Positions 15,823-24,069 of a stretch of 51,553 nt of DNA are shown piece by piece. A model generated the notes under the pieces. It was given only the letters and a program-made list of their open reading frames with translations, made no database searches and was not told the DNA's origin. The DNA is from Deltaproteobacteria bacterium (GTDB lineage Bacteria; Desulfobacterota; Deferrimicrobia; Deferrimicrobiales; Deferrimicrobiaceae). The position numbers and the translations under genes are program-made. The first letter of the stretch is position 1, and each line of letters begins with the position of its first letter. The stretch covers positions 1 through 51,553 of the forward strand of contig JACRIV010000022.1 in assembly GCA_016220005.1 (NCBI GenBank), given 5' to 3'.

Positions 15823-17352
15823 TCAAGCGTGCTCGATCTGGTACTGCTCGATGTGCAGCTTGTCGGACGCCGAGATGTTGACCTTCATGCCGTACCGGTT
15901 CTCCAGGAGCTCGAGGAACCGGCGCTCCTCCCCGAACATCTCCTCGGCGAGCGCCGGGTGCACATAGAGAGAGACCTGCTTCCCCGAGAGGAGCGCCCCC
16001 TGCCGCTCGAGGGCCCGGAATATTTCGTAGCAGATCGTCTTCTTCGACTTGATGACCCCTTCTCCGGAGCAGTAGGGGCAGGCCTCCGAAAGCGACCGAG
16101 CCAGGCTCTCGCGCACGCGCTTGCGCGTCATTTCCACCAGGCCCAGCTCGGAGATCTTGCAGATGGTCGTCTTGCTGCGGTCGGCCCGCAGCGTGTCGAC
16201 CAGCGCCTGGTACACCTTCTCCCGGTTCTCCTCGCTCTTCATGTCGATGAAGTCGATGATGATGATCCCGCCGATGTTGCGGAGGCGGAGCTGGTAGACG
16301 ATCTCCTTGACCGCCTCCAGGTTGATCTTGGCCGTGGTCTCTTCCAGCGAGGTCCGCCCGACGTACTTGCCCGTGTTGACGTCGATCACGGTCAGCGCCT
16401 CGGTCTGCTCGATGACGATGTATCCGCCGCTCTTGAGCCACACCTTCTTGTCGAGGGCGCGCGCAAGCTCGATCTCGACGCCGTGGTGCTCGAAGATCGG
16501 CTGCGGCCCGTCATAGAGCTCGATCCGGTCCTGGATGCGCGGGAAGAACTGGTTCGCGAACCCGCGGATGCGCCCGAACTCCTCCTCGGAGTCCACCATG
16601 ATCCGGTCCATGTCCGCGGAGAAGAGGTCCCGGACGGCCCGCAGGGACAGCGACAACTCCCGGTGGACGAGGGACGGGGCGCTCGACGCCTCGCTCTTCT
16701 TCCGGACCGCCTCCCACAGGCAGACGAGGTAGTCCATGTCCGCTTTGAGCTCGTCTTCCGACTTCCCTTCCGCGGCCGTCCTGACGATCGCACCCATCCC
16801 CTCGGGGCGGATCTTCTCCACGAGGCCGGTCAGGCGCTCCCGCTCCTCCGGGTCGTCGATCCGGCGCGAGATGCCGATGTGGGTGGACCACGTGAGCAGG
16901 ACGAGGTACCGCCCGGGCAGGGTGATGTGGCTGGTGATGCGCGCCCCCTTGGTTCCCAGCGGTTCTTTGGCCACCTGCACGAGAATGTGCTGTCCCTCGC
17001 GGATGAGCCCCTCGATCGGCGGAAGGAAATGCTCCTGCGGGTACCGGGCCGCCCGGATGCCGATGTCCTCGGGCAGGACCGACTCCTCGCCGCCGTCGGA
17101 GTCGAACTCGAGCTGGGGGGTGACGAAGTCGCCGGCGAACAGGAAGCCCGCCTTGTCCATCCCGATGTCCACGAAGGCGGCCTGCATCCCGGGGAGGACG
17201 CGGATGACCTTCCCCTTGTAAATGTTGCCGACGATGTTCTGGTCGCCCTTGCGCTCGAGAAGGAACTCCACGAGGATCCCGGATTCCAGGGTCGCCACGC
17301 GGGTCTCGTACGGCTCGGCATTGATCACTATGAGCTTGTTGGCCTTCTGCAT
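15823..17352 (-). CDS. rng: Ribonuclease G (RNase E/G family)
   Basis: 509 aa, the length of RNase G without the long C-terminal scaffold of RNase E. Order: S1 domain (residues of about 35-120, GNIYKGKVIRVLPGMQAAFVDIG, shown here as family sequence GNIYKGKV and AAFVDIG), 5' sensor/RNase H-like region, and the catalytic aspartates in TVIDVNTGKYVG and IIDFIDMK. CPYCSGEG is the zinc-link motif of the dimer. It processes rRNA and degrades mRNA. The start lies one base after the stop of the radical SAM gene (TAGAATG), with AGGAAG as ribosome site, so the two form an operon. Confidence 0.95.
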   Translation of the reverse strand: MQKANKLIVINAEPYETRVATLESGILVEFLLERKGDQNIVGNIYKGKVIRVLPGMQAAFVDIGMDKAGFLFAGDFVTPQLEFDSDGGEESVLPEDIGIRAARYPQEHFLPPIEGLIREGQHILVQVAKEPLGTKGARITSHITLPGRYLVLLTWSTHIGISRRIDDPEERERLTGLVEKIRPEGMGAIVRTAAEGKSEDELKADMDYLVCLWEAVRKKSEASSAPSLVHRELSLSLRAVRDLFSADMDRIMVDSEEEFGRIRGFANQFFPRIQDRIELYDGPQPIFEHHGVEIELARALDKKVWLKSGGYIVIEQTEALTVIDVNTGKYVGRTSLEETTAKINLEAVKEIVYQLRLRNIGGIIIIDFIDMKSEENREKVYQALVDTLRADRSKTTICKISELGLVEMTRKRVRESLARSLSEACPYCSGEGVIKSKKTICYEIFRALERQGALLSGKQVSLYVHPALAEEMFGEERRFLELLENRYGMKVNISASDKLHIEQYQIEHA

Positions 17353-17353
17353 T

Positions 17354-19858
17354 CTACTTCTTCCTGCGCGGGATGAGCTCCGCGGATATTTTCGTCGGGA
17401 TGAACCGGTCGGGCGAAAGCGTCACTCCCAGGAGCGCCGACGCGGCGTCCAGAGGCCGGACTCCCTTTCCCGTTCCATGGATGATTGTAATGAAGAGCGC
17501 GTTCCCGTTCATCATGAATTTGGACACCAGCGGCTTCAGGTCGATCGCCGACCGGGTGTCCTCCCGGTCGACCGTCGCCTCGAAGTCCGCAGAGGACGCG
17601 AGAGCCTCCCACGCCTGCGCGGCCCGTGCCGGGGTCGCCTCTTCCGGAAACCGGAAGGAGGGGAGGGCCTCGATGCGGTACGTGCAGGCGAGGTCGAAAT
17701 CGGAGAGGCGGGCCCCCCCGGGAGGCTCGTTGCGGGCGGAGACGACCGCTACCCCGTCGGGCAGGACCGGCGGCAGTTTCCGTTCGATCTCCGCGGCGGT
17801 GACAGGCAGCGAGAACTCCGCCTCCAAATACTCGGACAGGCTCGATGTTCCCACGGGCAGGGCTGGGGAAAAGGACAGGCGGGGGGCGGGGTTGAACCCC
17901 TGGCTGTAGGCCACCGGGAGCCCAGCGCGGCGCAGGGCGCGCCCCCACAGGGACTGGATCTCCAGCCCCGAGAGGAAACGCGCCGGCCCCTCCTTCGCGT
18001 ATCGGATGCGGACGATGTGGCGCCCGGAAGGCGCCGCCGGAACGGCAGCGCCTCCCGGCGTTCCCGCCGCCGGCGGAGGCGCCGTTTCTTCGGCCTGCGC
18101 GAGAGAGGAGTACGTGACGTTCGAGAGCCCGGGGGGGCAGGCGCCGCAGGCGGAGCATCCGCCGGCGCGGCAGTCGGGGGTCGCCTTCCCGGTGCGCGCC
18201 TTCTCCCGCTCGTCGAGGAGGAACGCGCGGTCGATCCCGGCGTCCACGAAGTCCCACGGAAGGGGACCGGCCGGGTCCCGCTCCCCGAGATACGGCAGGC
18301 CGTCGATCACTTCCTGGTCGAACGCCGCCCGCCACGCCTCGGGGCGGAACGATTCGGTCCAGGCGTCGAACCGCGCGCCGAGCCGGTAGGCCCGCAGGAT
18401 GACGCCGGACAGCCGTGCATCCCCCCGGGAGAAGATCCCTTCGAGCACGGAGACCTCCGGGGAGTGGAACTTCACCTCCACGTTCCGGTCGCGGGCGACC
18501 TCCTTCCGGACGATCGCCACGCGCTCCTCGATCTCCTCCCTTCCGATCTGCCGTTCCCACTGGAACGGCGTGTGCGGCTTGGGCACGAAGGCCGAGAGGC
18601 TGAGCGTAATCGTGTTCCGCCTTCCGTGACGGCGCGCGATTCCCGCCACCTTCCGGGCGAGCATCCCGATCGCCGCGACGTCCCCGGCCGTCTCACCGGG
18701 GAGCCCGACCATGAAGTAGAGCTTGATGCTCCGCCACCCGTTGCCGAAGATCCAGTCGGCGGACCGGAGCAGCTCCTCGTCCCGGATGTCCTTGTTGACG
18801 GACTGCCGGAGCCGTTCCGTGCCCGCTTCCGGCGCCAGCGTGAACCCGGTCTTCCGGACCTTCCGGATCTGGCGGACGGTGTTCTCGCGGAGGGCGTCGA
18901 GCCGGAGGGAGGGCAGCGAAACGGAGATCCGCTCGGGCGAGAGCGTCTCCATCGCCTCCGCGATCAGGCGGTCGATGCAGCCGTAATCCGCGGCCGACAG
19001 GGAGAGGAGGCCGACTTCGTCGTATCCGGTCCTTGGCGCCACCTCCTGCAGGTAACGCAGGAGGAGGAGAGGGTCCCTTTCCCGGACGGGCCGGTAGACG
19101 TATCCCGCCTGGCAGAACCGGCACCCCCTCGTGCACCCGCGGGAGATCTCGACGCTCAGGCGGTCGTGGACAACGCGCATCGCGGGCAGGATCGGGGCGG
19201 GGATCAGGGGTGACTTCGCAAGGTCCGGCAGGACGCGCCGGGCGACGCGCCGGGAGACGCCGGGGACGTACACCCCCTCGATCCGGGAGAGGGCGCGCAG
19301 CAGGGCCTCCCGCCCTTCGTAACGCCGCTTCCACGCCTCCACGCAGGATAGGATCTCCAGGACCGCCTCCTCGCCGTCTCCCACCAGGAGCGCGTCGAAG
19401 AACGCCTCGACGGGCGCCGGGTTGAGGGTGCACACCCCGCCGCCCAGGACGAGCGGGTCCTTCTCTCCGCGCTCCCGGCGGAGCAGGGGGATCCCGGACA
19501 GGTCGAGCATGGCGAGGACGTTCGTGTAGGTCAGCTCGTAGCAGAGGGAGAATCCGAAAATGTCGAAGTCCCTCGCCGGCCGCCCGGATTCGAGGGAGCA
19601 AAGCGGCATTGCGTTCGAACGGAGGTGCTCCTCCATGTCGCGCCAGGGAGCGAAGACGCGCTCGCAAAGCGTTTCAGGACGGGAGTTCAGGATCTCGTGG
19701 AGCAGCAGGATTCCCAGGTGGGACATCCCGATTTCGTACACGTCGGGAAACGCCAGCAGGATCCGGATATTCGCATCCTCCCAGGGGAGGAGCGCGCGCC
19801 GGACCTCGCTCCCGCTGTAGCGGGAAGGTTTCTGGACATTCGGAGGAATGGTTCTCAT
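17354..19858 (-). CDS. B12-binding-type radical SAM protein fused to a DUF2344 domain
   Basis: 834 aa. The N-terminal part resembles the TIGR03960 family: a cobalamin-binding-like Rossmann region followed by a radical SAM core with the cluster motif CTRGCRFC (Cys242, 246, 249). After about residue 560 comes a Cys-rich link (CRAGGCSACGACPPG) and then the TIGR03936/DUF2344 domain (RIRYAKEGPARFLSGLE, SQGFNPAPRLSF). The two parts are separate genes in some bacteria. The activity is unknown; proximity to RNase G genes suggests RNA or ribosome modification, but this is inference. AGGAAAA precedes the ATG. It is divergent from the ATPase-kinase gene across 66 AT-rich bases. Confidence 0.9.
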   Translation of the reverse strand: MRTIPPNVQKPSRYSGSEVRRALLPWEDANIRILLAFPDVYEIGMSHLGILLLHEILNSRPETLCERVFAPWRDMEEHLRSNAMPLCSLESGRPARDFDIFGFSLCYELTYTNVLAMLDLSGIPLLRRERGEKDPLVLGGGVCTLNPAPVEAFFDALLVGDGEEAVLEILSCVEAWKRRYEGREALLRALSRIEGVYVPGVSRRVARRVLPDLAKSPLIPAPILPAMRVVHDRLSVEISRGCTRGCRFCQAGYVYRPVRERDPLLLLRYLQEVAPRTGYDEVGLLSLSAADYGCIDRLIAEAMETLSPERISVSLPSLRLDALRENTVRQIRKVRKTGFTLAPEAGTERLRQSVNKDIRDEELLRSADWIFGNGWRSIKLYFMVGLPGETAGDVAAIGMLARKVAGIARRHGRRNTITLSLSAFVPKPHTPFQWERQIGREEIEERVAIVRKEVARDRNVEVKFHSPEVSVLEGIFSRGDARLSGVILRAYRLGARFDAWTESFRPEAWRAAFDQEVIDGLPYLGERDPAGPLPWDFVDAGIDRAFLLDEREKARTGKATPDCRAGGCSACGACPPGLSNVTYSSLAQAEETAPPPAAGTPGGAAVPAAPSGRHIVRIRYAKEGPARFLSGLEIQSLWGRALRRAGLPVAYSQGFNPAPRLSFSPALPVGTSSLSEYLEAEFSLPVTAAEIERKLPPVLPDGVAVVSARNEPPGGARLSDFDLACTYRIEALPSFRFPEEATPARAAQAWEALASSADFEATVDREDTRSAIDLKPLVSKFMMNGNALFITIIHGTGKGVRPLDAASALLGVTLSPDRFIPTKISAELIPRRKK

Positions 19859-19884
19859 GTTTTTCCTACATTCCCAACTAATTT

Positions 19885-19913
19885 TTGAAAAATCAATGGT
19901 TTCAAGTTAAATT
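19885..19913 (+). promoter_or_regulatory. Predicted sigma70-type promoter of the ATPase/STAS/HD-GYP operon
   Basis: TTGAAA (19885-19890), 17 bases, TAAATT (19908-19913) in an AT-rich gap of an otherwise GC-rich region. Predicted start near 19920 leaves only about five bases before the ATG at 19925. The TTGAAA/TTTCAA pair (19885-19905) is also an imperfect palindrome that could serve the divergent radical SAM gene or a regulator. Confidence 0.5.
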
Positions 19914-19924
19914 AGGACGATGAC

Positions 19925-22243
19925 ATGCGCGACAGGAGTCGCCCTGCAGTGCGTCTGATATGGAACCGGGGAGCCGGCTTCTCGTTCCGGCCGGAGGAAT
20001 TCTACGGCCGGGAGGAAGAGCTGACTACCCTCATGCGGGTGTGCCTCGAGGGGAAGTCCGGGATCGGAGCGTCCGTGATGATCTACGGGCCCCCGAACAT
20101 CGGAAAGACCTCCCTTCTTCTGAAGCTGAAACACGAACTCCAGTCCCTCCCGGAAGCGGCCTCGCCGCCGCGCCCCTTCCCCTTCTACTTCTCGTTCAGC
20201 AAGATCCTTTCCCATCCCCTGGCCCTTTCCCAGCATTTCCTGCAGGAGTTCCTGTGGCAGGTTCTGGTGTTTCTCGGGGAGTCCCCGCCGGCGGCGTTCG
20301 ACGCCGAGGCAATGTGCGAGAGCCTGGGGACTTACGGGCTGACCGATTACCGCGAATGCCTGGACGCCCATCGCCGGCACTCGGAGGGAGGCGACGGCCT
20401 CTCCGCGCTGGTGAACGCCTTTTCCTTCCCGTTCACGTTCGGGGGAGGGATCTTCTACCCCGTTTTCCTCTTCGACGACTTCCAGTATACGTGCAAACTG
20501 CAGAACATTCCCGACGGCGCCATCCTTTCGATCCTGCGGCCGTACATCAAGTCCGGGCATTACCCCATGGTCATCTCGGGTTCCTCGCCGGGTCACGTGA
20601 CGTCCTCCCTCAAGCGGGAAGGGCTGTTCGGCTCGTTCCATCTGATGGAAATCGACGGCCTCTCGCCGGCGGCCTCGGAGAGGCTGTGGGCTTTCCTCTT
20701 CGAACGGCGGAAGGTCCGGATGCCCGGCCACATCCAGGCGCGCGCCTCGGCGAGGCTGGGCCACGTGCCGATCTACCAGCGGATGTTCGCCGAGGAGATT
20801 TCGTTCCGCAACGCGCAGATCGCCGACGAGGTCGGTTTCGAGAACCTGTTCGCCCTCTCCGTCACCGAGGGGCAGCTCAACCGGTACTGGCGCGAGTTCT
20901 TCGAGAACGCCTTCCCGGACCGCATCCAGCGCGCCCGGGCCATCAAGTTCCTGAAGCGTGTCATGTGCGATCAGTTCCCCCTCGACACCTTCGAGGGAGC
21001 GCTCTCCCTTCTTGGGACCTCCACCGAGGAGGGGGGGAAGATTTTGTCGTCGCTCGAGTTCAAGGGGCTGATGAAATCCGATTTCGAGCACCTCCGATTC
21101 ATCGGCGATCCCGTGTTGGCCGACTTCCTCTTCTGGGGGTTCGAGCGTGGCGTCCTCGGGAAGAGCTCCTCCCAGGTCGCCGCCGCACTGGTGCAGTCCA
21201 AGCTGTCCCGCGCGGCGCCCGCCCCGGAGGTCGGGGACCGGGAGAGGTGGGTCGCCGTCATCAAGGAGCTGATGCGGAGATGGGACCGTCGCGAGGTCCC
21301 GACGCTCCTGTTCCGCTTCGGCGGTTTCCGGGAAAAGTTCGAGGGAAAAGGGCTCCTGGAGGTGGTGATCGGGATGGAGAAGGAGCAGCAGAAGCTTCGG
21401 CTCCCCAAGATCAGCTCCGTCTCGACGGGCTACAGGACCCGCCGCGGCGGGCCCCGCTTCGATTTCGACCTCGTGGCCTACGGGTTCCTCGACGCGGACT
21501 TCTCCGAGGAGAACCTGGTGATCTGGGCGGTGGACGTGACGACGGAGAAGACGCTCGGCGTCACGGCGGTGGAGCACTTCGAGAATCGCTGCCGGCTGCT
21601 GGGCCTGGAGAAAGGACTGCGCCCGGAGCAGCTCCGGAAGTGGATCCTGTTCGAGGGATCGGTCGATCCCGCGGCGGTCGACCGGGTTGCGCAGCACGAC
21701 ATCTACCTTACGCACCGCTCCCAGATGCGTCTCTTCCTGAACCTTTTCGACATGGAGGAGATCGCCTTCGGCCCCGAGGCGCAGAAGACGGTCGAGGTTC
21801 CGCAGGGATCGGAGCCGCTGGAATTCGAGCTGGTGCTGCCGATGAAGGCGGACACGGAGGTCGTCGCGGCCCGCGTGGCGGAGGAGATTGCGGCTTACGC
21901 ATCCCTCGACAAGGACACGGTCGACCGGATCAAGATGGCGCTCATCGAGGCGTGCATCAACGCGTTCGAGCACAGCGGGGCCGAGTCGGGGAAGGTTCGG
22001 CTGCGGTATATCCTCTCCCCCGAGAAGATCGAGCTCTACGTCCAGGACGAAGGGAAGGGCTTCCGCGGCGGGGGGCCGGCGGAGGAGCCTAAGCGCAACA
22101 GGGGGTGGGGCCTGAAGCTCATCCGGGAGCTCGTGGACGACGTGGAGATCATGACGGGCGAAAGGGGAACCATCGTCAGGATGGTGAAGTTCCTCGGTCC
22201 CGAATCCGACAAGGAGGGAGCGGGGCCTCCGGGTCCCGAGTGA
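19925..22243 (+). CDS. AAA/ATPase_2-like ATPase fused to a C-terminal RsbW-type histidine-kinase-like ATPase
   Basis: 772 aa. N-terminal P-loop domain: FYGREEEL, Walker A GPPNIGKTS (55-63), Walker B VFLFDDF (180-186), sensor-like VISGSSPG. A winged-helix-like part follows (about 320-410, ending FIGDPVLADFLFWGF), as in archaeal-type ATPase_2/DUF234 proteins. The middle contains FDFDLVAYGF (Asp513, Asp515) and VDVTTEK (537-542), spaced like a PD-(D/E)xK nuclease core, though this is a weak match. From about 633 there is an RsbW-type GHKL domain: N box EACINAFEH (Asn679), G1 DEGKGF (Asp708), G2 GWGLKLI. A STAS gene starts six bases downstream and an HD-GYP gene follows. Likely role: a switch coupling an ATPase sensor to phosphorylation of the STAS protein. 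Confidence 0.75.
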   Translation: MRDRSRPAVRLIWNRGAGFSFRPEEFYGREEELTTLMRVCLEGKSGIGASVMIYGPPNIGKTSLLLKLKHELQSLPEAASPPRPFPFYFSFSKILSHPLALSQHFLQEFLWQVLVFLGESPPAAFDAEAMCESLGTYGLTDYRECLDAHRRHSEGGDGLSALVNAFSFPFTFGGGIFYPVFLFDDFQYTCKLQNIPDGAILSILRPYIKSGHYPMVISGSSPGHVTSSLKREGLFGSFHLMEIDGLSPAASERLWAFLFERRKVRMPGHIQARASARLGHVPIYQRMFAEEISFRNAQIADEVGFENLFALSVTEGQLNRYWREFFENAFPDRIQRARAIKFLKRVMCDQFPLDTFEGALSLLGTSTEEGGKILSSLEFKGLMKSDFEHLRFIGDPVLADFLFWGFERGVLGKSSSQVAAALVQSKLSRAAPAPEVGDRERWVAVIKELMRRWDRREVPTLLFRFGGFREKFEGKGLLEVVIGMEKEQQKLRLPKISSVSTGYRTRRGGPRFDFDLVAYGFLDADFSEENLVIWAVDVTTEKTLGVTAVEHFENRCRLLGLEKGLRPEQLRKWILFEGSVDPAAVDRVAQHDIYLTHRSQMRLFLNLFDMEEIAFGPEAQKTVEVPQGSEPLEFELVLPMKADTEVVAARVAEEIAAYASLDKDTVDRIKMALIEACINAFEHSGAESGKVRLRYILSPEKIELYVQDEGKGFRGGGPAEEPKRNRGWGLKLIRELVDDVEIMTGERGTIVRMVKFLGPESDKEGAGPPGPE

Positions 22244-22249
22244 GAGCCA

Positions 22250-22603
22250 GTGAGCTACTTGACGATCAGGACGCGCACGGCGGGCGATGCGCTCGTCGTG
22301 TACATCGACGGGTACCTGAACAGCCTCATGGGCGAGGAAGTGGAGCGGGTCGTCCAGGACACTCTCGACGCCGGCGGCAGGAAGGTCCTCCTGAACTTCG
22401 AGGGGACGAAGCTGATCAACAGCATCGGGATCTCGATCATCATCGGAATCGTGGAGAAGATCATGGAGCGCAACGGGGTGCTCGCCTTCTGCTCCCTTTC
22501 CCGCATCAACAGGGAGCTGTTCCAGATGACCGGGGTCGCCCGGTACGTCCACGCCTACGACATGGAGGAGGAGGCTCTTGGATATTTCGGTCATTCCGCC
22601 TGA
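22250..22603 (+). CDS. STAS-domain anti-sigma factor antagonist (SpoIIAA/RsbV-like)
   Basis: 117 aa, nearly a bare STAS domain. GDALVVYIDGYLNS forms the first strands, and KLINSIGISIIIG carries Ser58 at the position phosphorylated by RsbW-type kinases. GTG start six bases after the upstream stop. The preceding gene ends in an RsbW-type kinase domain, so the two form a natural kinase-substrate pair. No sigma factor gene is present, so the final target may be the HD-GYP protein or another partner. Its 3' end overlaps the HD-GYP start by 26 bases. Confidence 0.85.
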   Translation: MSYLTIRTRTAGDALVVYIDGYLNSLMGEEVERVVQDTLDAGGRKVLLNFEGTKLINSIGISIIIGIVEKIMERNGVLAFCSLSRINRELFQMTGVARYVHAYDMEEEALGYFGHSA

Positions 22604-23882
22604 GATCGGCCTTTTCGAGGCGAAGCCCCCGCCTCCTGCGGGCGGGCGGGAGATCTTCAAGCTCAGGGCGCTGCGGGACTTCACCCTGTGCTTCGCGCGG
22701 GGCCGCGACTTCGACGAATCCCTCCGGCTCGCCCTCATGGTCGTCCTGGGGACCTGTTCCATCGCGAAGGGAGCCCTGTTCCTGGAGGAGGACGGCGAGT
22801 TCCGGGTACAGGTCTCCCGGGGGCTTCCGCCGGGGATCCCCCCGCTCGAGGAATCGCGGAACCTGCTCATGTCGCTGCGGCGCGCGGTCCGGCCCGTCTG
22901 CGTGAATCGCCGCGCGACGGCCGCCGCGATCAGGAAGGCGGTCGCCGAAGTCGAGCGGGCCGTGCCCGCGTTTCCGGTGGAATACCTGTGCCCCCTCGGC
23001 ACGAAGAACGGCCCCCTGGGGTTCCTCCTTCTCGGTTGCCCGATCACCGGGGAAGGTCTCACCGTGCGGCAGCGGGAAACCTTAAGCGTGATGGCGTCCA
23101 TCCTGTCCTCCTATATCACCAACCAGCGCGTGGTGCGGGATATGTCCCGCCTGAACGACGTCCTCCGGTTCCAGGTGCAGGAGAACGAGCGCCTGCTCGA
23201 GGGGATGCAGGAGATCTATCTCGACACCATCCGCGCGCTGGCGACCGCCGTCGAGGCCAAGGACCCGTACACCCGGGGGCATTCCGAGCGCGTCGCGAAG
23301 ATCTCGGTGTCCATCGCCAAGGGGCTTATGCTCCCCGAAAAGGACATCCAGGCGGTCCGCATCGCCTCCATCCTCCACGACGTCGGCAAGATCGGGACCT
23401 CCCGGTCCATCCTGACCAAGCCCTCCTCCCTGACCGCGGAGGAGCGGGAGGAGATCCGGAAGCACCCACGGGTGAGCTTCGACATCCTCTCGGAGATCCG
23501 GTTCCCCTATCCGAACGTCGCGCTCCTGGCGAGGGGCCACCACGAATGGCTGGACGGCTCGGGCTACCCGGACGGTAAGCGGGAGCCCCAGATCCCCGTG
23601 GGGGCGCGCATCATCGCCCTGGCGGACGCCTTCGACGCCATGGTCTCCGACCGTCCCTACCGCTCCAGCCTGACGCTGCTGCATGCCCTGGGGGAGATCC
23701 GTGCCTGCCTGCACAGCCACTACGACGCCGGCGTCGCCCGGATGTTCTTCCGGCACGTGCGGAGGGAGGTAACGGGCGAACTGCCCGACGGCCCCGTGCT
23801 CACGGGGCTGGTGAAGGGCTATTCGCGCACGGACGCCGTCGAGTTCATCGACCGGGCGCTCCGGGAGCTCGGACCCAACTGA
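22578..23882 (+). CDS. GAF-like plus HD-GYP domain protein (predicted cyclic-di-GMP phosphodiesterase)
   Basis: 434 aa. Residues of about 25-200 look like a GAF sensor (LRLALMVVLGTCSIAKGALFL, in family blocks LALMVVLGT and KGALFLEEDG; GPLGFLLLG). A coiled linker (about 205-225) leads to the HD-GYP domain: HSERVAKIS, ILHDVGKIG (His267-Asp268), HHEWLDGSGYP (321-331), DAFDAMVSDRPYR. All usual metal ligands and the GYP motif are present, so c-di-GMP hydrolysis is likely. TTG start at 22578 with GGAGGAGGAGG just upstream, overlapping the STAS gene. Its stop lies in the first copy of the direct repeat at 23871. Confidence 0.85.
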   Translation: MDISVIPPEIGLFEAKPPPPAGGREIFKLRALRDFTLCFARGRDFDESLRLALMVVLGTCSIAKGALFLEEDGEFRVQVSRGLPPGIPPLEESRNLLMSLRRAVRPVCVNRRATAAAIRKAVAEVERAVPAFPVEYLCPLGTKNGPLGFLLLGCPITGEGLTVRQRETLSVMASILSSYITNQRVVRDMSRLNDVLRFQVQENERLLEGMQEIYLDTIRALATAVEAKDPYTRGHSERVAKISVSIAKGLMLPEKDIQAVRIASILHDVGKIGTSRSILTKPSSLTAEEREEIRKHPRVSFDILSEIRFPYPNVALLARGHHEWLDGSGYPDGKREPQIPVGARIIALADAFDAMVSDRPYRSSLTLLHALGEIRACLHSHYDAGVARMFFRHVRREVTGELPDGPVLTGLVKGYSRTDAVEFIDRALRELGPN

Positions 23883-24050
23883 TTAGGGTAGATTGGCGGA
23901 GGGTCCGAGCTCCGAGGGGCCGCCGACCGATCAGGGAGGAACAGCCGGCATGGATGCCGGCGGCAGGCCCCGAGGCGGGCGGCGCAGCGAACCCACGGAT
24001 GGGTGAGCGCGAGCCGCCGGACCCAACTGATTAGGGTAGATTGACGGAGG
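23871..24050. repeat. Direct-repeat-flanked hairpin element (family C)
   Basis: Two 32-base direct repeats (23871-23902 and 24019-24050, one mismatch; core CTGATTAGGGTAGATTG) flank 116 bases. These contain a perfect small hairpin CCGGCAT-GG-ATGCCGG (near 23945-23960) and a long imperfect one at 23978-24018 with stem ACCCA/TGGGT inside GGCGGC...GCCGCC. The first repeat includes the stop of the HD-GYP gene. There is no coding potential. It resembles the interior of dispersed structured repeats, with AGCGAACCCA...TGGGTGAGCGCGAG at its core. Confidence 0.7.
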
Positions 24051-24069
24051 AAGCCGGAGCGCGAGCGGG

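Noticed and set aside
19907-23101. A 1064-codon minus-strand frame opposite the ATPase, STAS and HD-GYP genes
   Set aside because: No motifs, biased composition, and the opposite strand carries clear domain signatures and ribosome binding sites.
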